Source: an uncultured Lachnospiraceae bacterium (GTDB lineage Bacteria > Bacillota > Clostridia > Lachnospirales > Lachnospiraceae). Taken from it: a stretch of DNA of 34,940 nucleotides. Positions within the stretch are counted from its first letter, which is position 1. Every line of letters starts with the position of its first letter. Location: contig CANREH010000025.1 of the NCBI GenBank assembly GCA_947629585.1, positions 1 to 34,940 of the forward strand, given 5' to 3'. The notes under the pieces are model-generated. The model did not search any database, had not been told where the DNA came from, and worked only from the letters and a program-made list of their open reading frames with translations. Made by a program: the position numbers and the translations under genes. Below, in pieces: positions 32,427 to 34,940 of the stretch.

Positions 32427-33311
32427 ATGACAGAGAAGGGTTTACAGCAGGTATTGGAGACACTGCAGGAAAAGATTAGTGATTTTGACCGGGAAGCGGT
32501 CATGCAGCATTTGCAGGAAAAGGGATATGACGATCCCCTGGCAGTTCCGGTTTCAGAGCAGTTCGGGAGCGGCACGATGGAAGAATGGAAGGCTTTTATG
32601 GACAATGCCGCAAAGACGGCGATTCGGATTTCTGTGTTAAGCAGGGATGAAGTGGAAGTGATGCTGATCGGCGAGCGTGTGAAGTTAGGTTTTGAAAAGG
32701 ACACGATGCTGTTGGTTATGGATAATAAGATTATAAAGAGAGTGGAGCATGTAGCGGAAAAGGTGCTCAATACTGGGATTCCTGTTTTAAGGGATGCGAC
32801 GCTTCTGGCAGTTACGATGTTTACGGCGTGCGGGCTTCAGCAGTTTTACACCATGCGCGAGCCGTTCATTGACTGGATGGGCAGGGTGGCAAAGAGAATC
32901 GGATTCGACGATTTTGATCATGCAAGGGCAGTCAGCGTCCTGAAAGAGTTCCAGTCAGAGGAAGAGTTCCGTTACAGCTATCTGTTATCCGGTGCAGGAC
33001 AGGATGGGAATGGAGAGGAAATAAGCATTTTTGGCGGCTTGTTTGGCTTTAACGCTCACTGTATCCGCTGCAATGGGAGCGGTATCGATCTTTTAGAGTA
33101 TTTTGATAAGGAAGAATACGATAAGAGGGAGAACTTTACCATCATGTACTGGATGGGAATTATGGCGCTGGTCGGAAATGGCTGTTTTGTAGACGAGCAT
33201 GCGGTGCTGATGCGTATGCAGCCTAATATCCCTGCCGTTCCGTTAGTGCCGCAGGACAATCCTTTGGTGGATTTGGAAAAGTTTGAAGAGGATCTGTGTA
33301 CGGTTGTATAG
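32427..33311 (+). CDS. Conserved-looking soluble protein of unknown function
   Basis: I do not recognise this 294-residue protein. It has no signal peptide or membrane segment. The first ~40 residues are helical and charged (LQQVLETLQEKISDFDREAV). The middle is mixed, with one hydrophobic helix (VLRDATLLAVTMFTACGLQQFY near 122-143). The C-terminal third holds FGFNAHCIRCNGSGID, a CxxC that might bind metal, and an acidic end. AAGGGAAGG precedes the ATG. It follows tRNA-Arg by 100 bases and may be transcribed from the same promoter, as no other is seen. It ends at a bidirectional terminator. Confidence 0.8.
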   Translation: MTEKGLQQVLETLQEKISDFDREAVMQHLQEKGYDDPLAVPVSEQFGSGTMEEWKAFMDNAAKTAIRISVLSRDEVEVMLIGERVKLGFEKDTMLLVMDNKIIKRVEHVAEKVLNTGIPVLRDATLLAVTMFTACGLQQFYTMREPFIDWMGRVAKRIGFDDFDHARAVSVLKEFQSEEEFRYSYLLSGAGQDGNGEEISIFGGLFGFNAHCIRCNGSGIDLLEYFDKEEYDKRENFTIMYWMGIMALVGNGCFVDEHAVLMRMQPNIPAVPLVPQDNPLVDLEKFEEDLCTVV

Positions 33312-33317
33312 ATTATA

Positions 33318-33400
33318 GAATAAAATCAATGGTTCCTTACCATGCAGGAAAATATCTTGTCCCGGTTTTCTGTATGGTAAGGAACCTGTCTGTTTTATTC
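33318..33400. terminator. Bidirectional terminator between convergent genes
   Basis: Perfect 13-bp inverted repeat GGTTCCTTACCAT (33331-33343) / ATGGTAAGGAACC (33374-33386), extended inward by GAAAA / TTTTC. It is framed by GAATAAAA (33318-33325) and TTTTATTC (33393-33400), which gives T-rich ends in both directions. Confidence 0.8.
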
Positions 33401-33760
33401 GGAGCTCATCAGGGCTTTGTTAATAGCGTCCATGACCTGGGCTTCCTTATAAGGCTTCACGATAAAGTCCGTTGCCCCTGCCTGGATAGCGTCCACGATT
33501 TTATTCTGCTGTCCCATCGAGGAGCACATAATTACTTTTGCATGGGGATCAAACTGCCTGATTTCACGCACAGCGGAGATACCGTCAAGTTCAGGCATGG
33601 TAATATCCATCATTACCAGATCCGGTTTCTGTTTTTTATAAGTTTCAACAGCATGGTGGCCGTTATCTGCTTCAATCAATACATGTCCTGCGGATGCCAG
33701 CATCCGTTTCATATTCAGGCGCACAAATGCTGCATCATCTACGATCAATATCTTAGCCAT
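33395..33760 (-). CDS. cheY: CheY-like single-domain response regulator
   Basis: Stand-alone receiver domain of 121 residues. Phospho-acceptor D52 in VMMDITMPELDG, acidic pair D8/D9 in ILIVDDA, switch residue in MCSSMG and K102 in FIVKPYK are present. This matches the CheY of Gram-positive chemotaxis systems, where the phosphorylated protein acts on the flagellar motor switch. The start is the ATG at 33760 with GGAAGGGGGA upstream; the ATG at 33790 would add ten residues containing that site. It has its own promoter and is not beside other che or fli genes, so a non-flagellar role is possible. Confidence 0.88.
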   Translation of the reverse strand: MAKILIVDDAAFVRLNMKRMLASAGHVLIEADNGHHAVETYKKQKPDLVMMDITMPELDGISAVREIRQFDPHAKVIMCSSMGQQNKIVDAIQAGATDFIVKPYKEAQVMDAINKALMSSE

Positions 33761-33810
33761 AAAAATTCCCCCTTCCTGTATTGATGGCATCTGGATATTT
33801 AATATACCCT

Positions 33811-33839
33811 ATTATAACTTATTTTTGGGATTCTGTCTA
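33811..33839 (-). promoter_or_regulatory. Promoter of cheY
   Basis: Minus strand: TAGACA (33834-33839), 17-base spacer, TATAAT (33811-33816). Confidence 0.75.
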
Positions 33840-33875
33840 TTGTTGAATGAAAAAAAGTCAAACACTTGCTTTGGC

Positions 33876-33904
33876 TTGATTTTTTCTAAGGGCTTTGTTA
33901 AAAT
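33876..33904 (+). promoter_or_regulatory. Promoter of the DUF975 gene
   Basis: TTGATT (33876-33881), 17-base spacer, TAAAAT (33899-33904); divergent from the cheY promoter. Confidence 0.65.
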
Positions 33905-33949
33905 ACAAAACGAACACATGGTACGTGCAAGGAAAGAAAGGAAAGGATT

Positions 33950-34696
33950 ATGTGGACTAGAGTAGAATTAAAGGCAAATGCAAAAATGATATTAAAGCGG
34001 ACTTACTGGATGTGTTTTCTTGCAACCCTGATTCTGGGCTTTTTGGACGGCAGCGGGGCGGGGACTTCCGCGGTAAATATTACCAGGCAGGTTTCTCCAA
34101 ACCAGCATCAGGAGCTGGAACATCATCTGTATTCGCTGCCGTATGAGTTTCTGCTGGCGGTTTCCGGGATTCTGCTGGCGATTGGGGTAATTGCTGTTGT
34201 TGTTACCTTGTTTGTTTCTTATCCGGTGATGGTAGGCGGGAAGCGTTTCTTTATGGCGAGCAGGGAGGAAGATCCGAATTTGGGAGATCTGTTTTTCTGC
34301 TTTGGCAGCGGGGCTTATCTGCATACCATAAAGACGGTTTTTCTTATGAATCTGTATACGGCGCTGTGGAGTATGTTATTTTTTATTCCGGGAATCATAA
34401 AGCATTATGAGTATTTTTTTGTGCCATACCTTCTTTCTGAAAATCCCAAGATGGATACCAGGAGGGCTTTTGAGCTGAGCCGGGAGATGAGCTATGGCAG
34501 GAAATGGGATATGTTTGTCCTGGATCTGTCTTTTATTGGATGGTATTTTCTGGGAAGCCTTTGTTTTGGCATTGGGGTGCTGTTTGTCGTGCCGTATTAC
34601 CAGGCTGTGACTGCGGAGCTGTATGCGGCGTCTAGGGCTTATGTGCTGCAGACGCACAAGTCGGATCTGTGGGAGCTTCCGGGGTTTGTGAAGTAG
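33950..34696 (+). CDS. DUF975-family membrane protein
   Basis: Integral membrane protein of 248 residues with the DUF975 pattern: an N-terminal soluble helix (WTRVELKANAKMILK), a first membrane segment, then PVMVGGKRFFM near 95, WSMLFFIPGIIKHYEYFFVPYLLSENP near 140-165, the amphipathic TRRAFELSREMSYGRKWDMFVLDLSF and a last pair of helices ending VPYYQAVTAELY. The family is common in Lachnospiraceae and Lactobacillales; its function is not established. GAAAGGAAAGG precedes the ATG. It is transcribed toward the pseudouridine synthase gene, whose start is 23 bases after the stop. Confidence 0.88.
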   Translation: MWTRVELKANAKMILKRTYWMCFLATLILGFLDGSGAGTSAVNITRQVSPNQHQELEHHLYSLPYEFLLAVSGILLAIGVIAVVVTLFVSYPVMVGGKRFFMASREEDPNLGDLFFCFGSGAYLHTIKTVFLMNLYTALWSMLFFIPGIIKHYEYFFVPYLLSENPKMDTRRAFELSREMSYGRKWDMFVLDLSFIGWYFLGSLCFGIGVLFVVPYYQAVTAELYAASRAYVLQTHKSDLWELPGFVK

Positions 34697-34718
34697 AAAG
34701 GTGATTGAGGAGAGAAGG

Positions 34719-34940
34719 ATGGAAGAAGAGAAGGCGGGAGTACGGTTAAATAAATATTTGAGCGATGCCGGGATTTGTTCCAGAAGGCAGGCGGATCAGT
34801 GTATAGAAGAAGGAAAAGTCAGCATTGACGGGCATACGGCTGTGATGGGCGAGAAGGTTTTCCCGGGGCAGAGGGTGGTTTTCTGCGGGAAGCCGGTAAA
34901 GGAGCCGTCGGAGAATCAAAAGGTACCGATTGCTTTCCAT
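34719..34940 (+). CDS. Pseudouridine synthase, RluF/RsuA family, 3' truncated by the window
   Basis: Only the first 74 codons are present and the frame is open to the last base. The N-terminal S4 RNA-binding domain is clear: RLNKYLSDAGICSRRQADQCIEEGKVSIDG followed by GEKVFPGQRVVFCGKPV. This start is typical of RluF, which modifies U2604 in 23S rRNA, but RsuA or RluB relatives begin in a similar way and the catalytic domain lies outside the window. The ATG at 34719 has a purine-rich GAGGAGAGAAGG just upstream. It probably shares a transcript with the DUF975 gene. Confidence 0.85.
   Translation, partial: MEEEKAGVRLNKYLSDAGICSRRQADQCIEEGKVSIDGHTAVMGEKVFPGQRVVFCGKPVKEPSENQKVPIAFH

Overview
The window reads as a chromosomal segment of a Gram-positive, spore-lineage gut anaerobe of the Clostridia, most likely a Lachnospiraceae member. 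Support for this: strong AGGAGG-type ribosome binding sites, frequent consensus TTGACA/TATAAT-like promoters with 17-base spacers, tRNA genes without encoded CCA, a NifS/NifU pair, ThyX, a YtvI-type membrane protein, a DUF975 protein, an AgrA/AgrC-like pair, and protein sequences that resemble this family. No insertion sequence, phage, CRISPR array or rRNA operon is visible. Most of the window is ordinary core genome.

Layout. 1-6.1 kb: the 3' end of a CdaR/PucR-type regulator, then ftsE-ftsX, an S41 carboxy-terminal protease and a chemoreceptor. 6.2-8.3 kb: a LytTR response regulator with a GHKL sensor kinase. 8.3-9.1 kb: a mostly non-coding stretch with a compound inverted repeat, a solitary YgiT-type zinc-finger gene and one copy of a dispersed hairpin repeat. 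9.1-12.5 kb: a transglutaminase-like exported protein, thyX, nifS and nifU. 12.5-14.3 kb: a subtilisin-like serine protease. 14.4-21.9 kb: one long plus-strand run with very short gaps (ktrB, ktrA, an SpoU methyltransferase, a DUF368 polyprenyl-phosphate transporter, znuA-znuC-znuB, a YtvI-like protein). 21.9-22.1 kb: a second copy of the dispersed repeat with clear terminal inverted repeats. 22.1-24.6 kb: a sodium:neurotransmitter-symporter family transporter, tRNA-Val and tRNA-Met, a string of hairpins, and ispF. 24.8-28.5 kb: two tandem, more A+T-rich genes for paralogous exported proteins that I cannot assign. 28.6-32.3 kb: aroE and a PD-(D/E)XK-like gene on the minus strand, divergent from aroD-aroK, then tRNA-Arg. 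32.4-34.9 kb: an unassigned protein, a minus-strand cheY, a DUF975 membrane protein and the 5' end of an RluF-like pseudouridine synthase.

Functional links: FtsEX and the protease belong to division and wall remodelling. The chemoreceptor and stand-alone CheY belong to chemotaxis. NifS/NifU supply Fe-S clusters. The ktr/popT/znu run is an envelope and ion-homeostasis cluster. AroE, AroD and AroK are three shikimate-pathway steps. The least explained items are the tandem modular exported pair (24788-28545), the two-copy hairpin repeat (8874-9043 and 21925-22103), and the structured non-coding blocks at 8338-8470 and 23822-23918.
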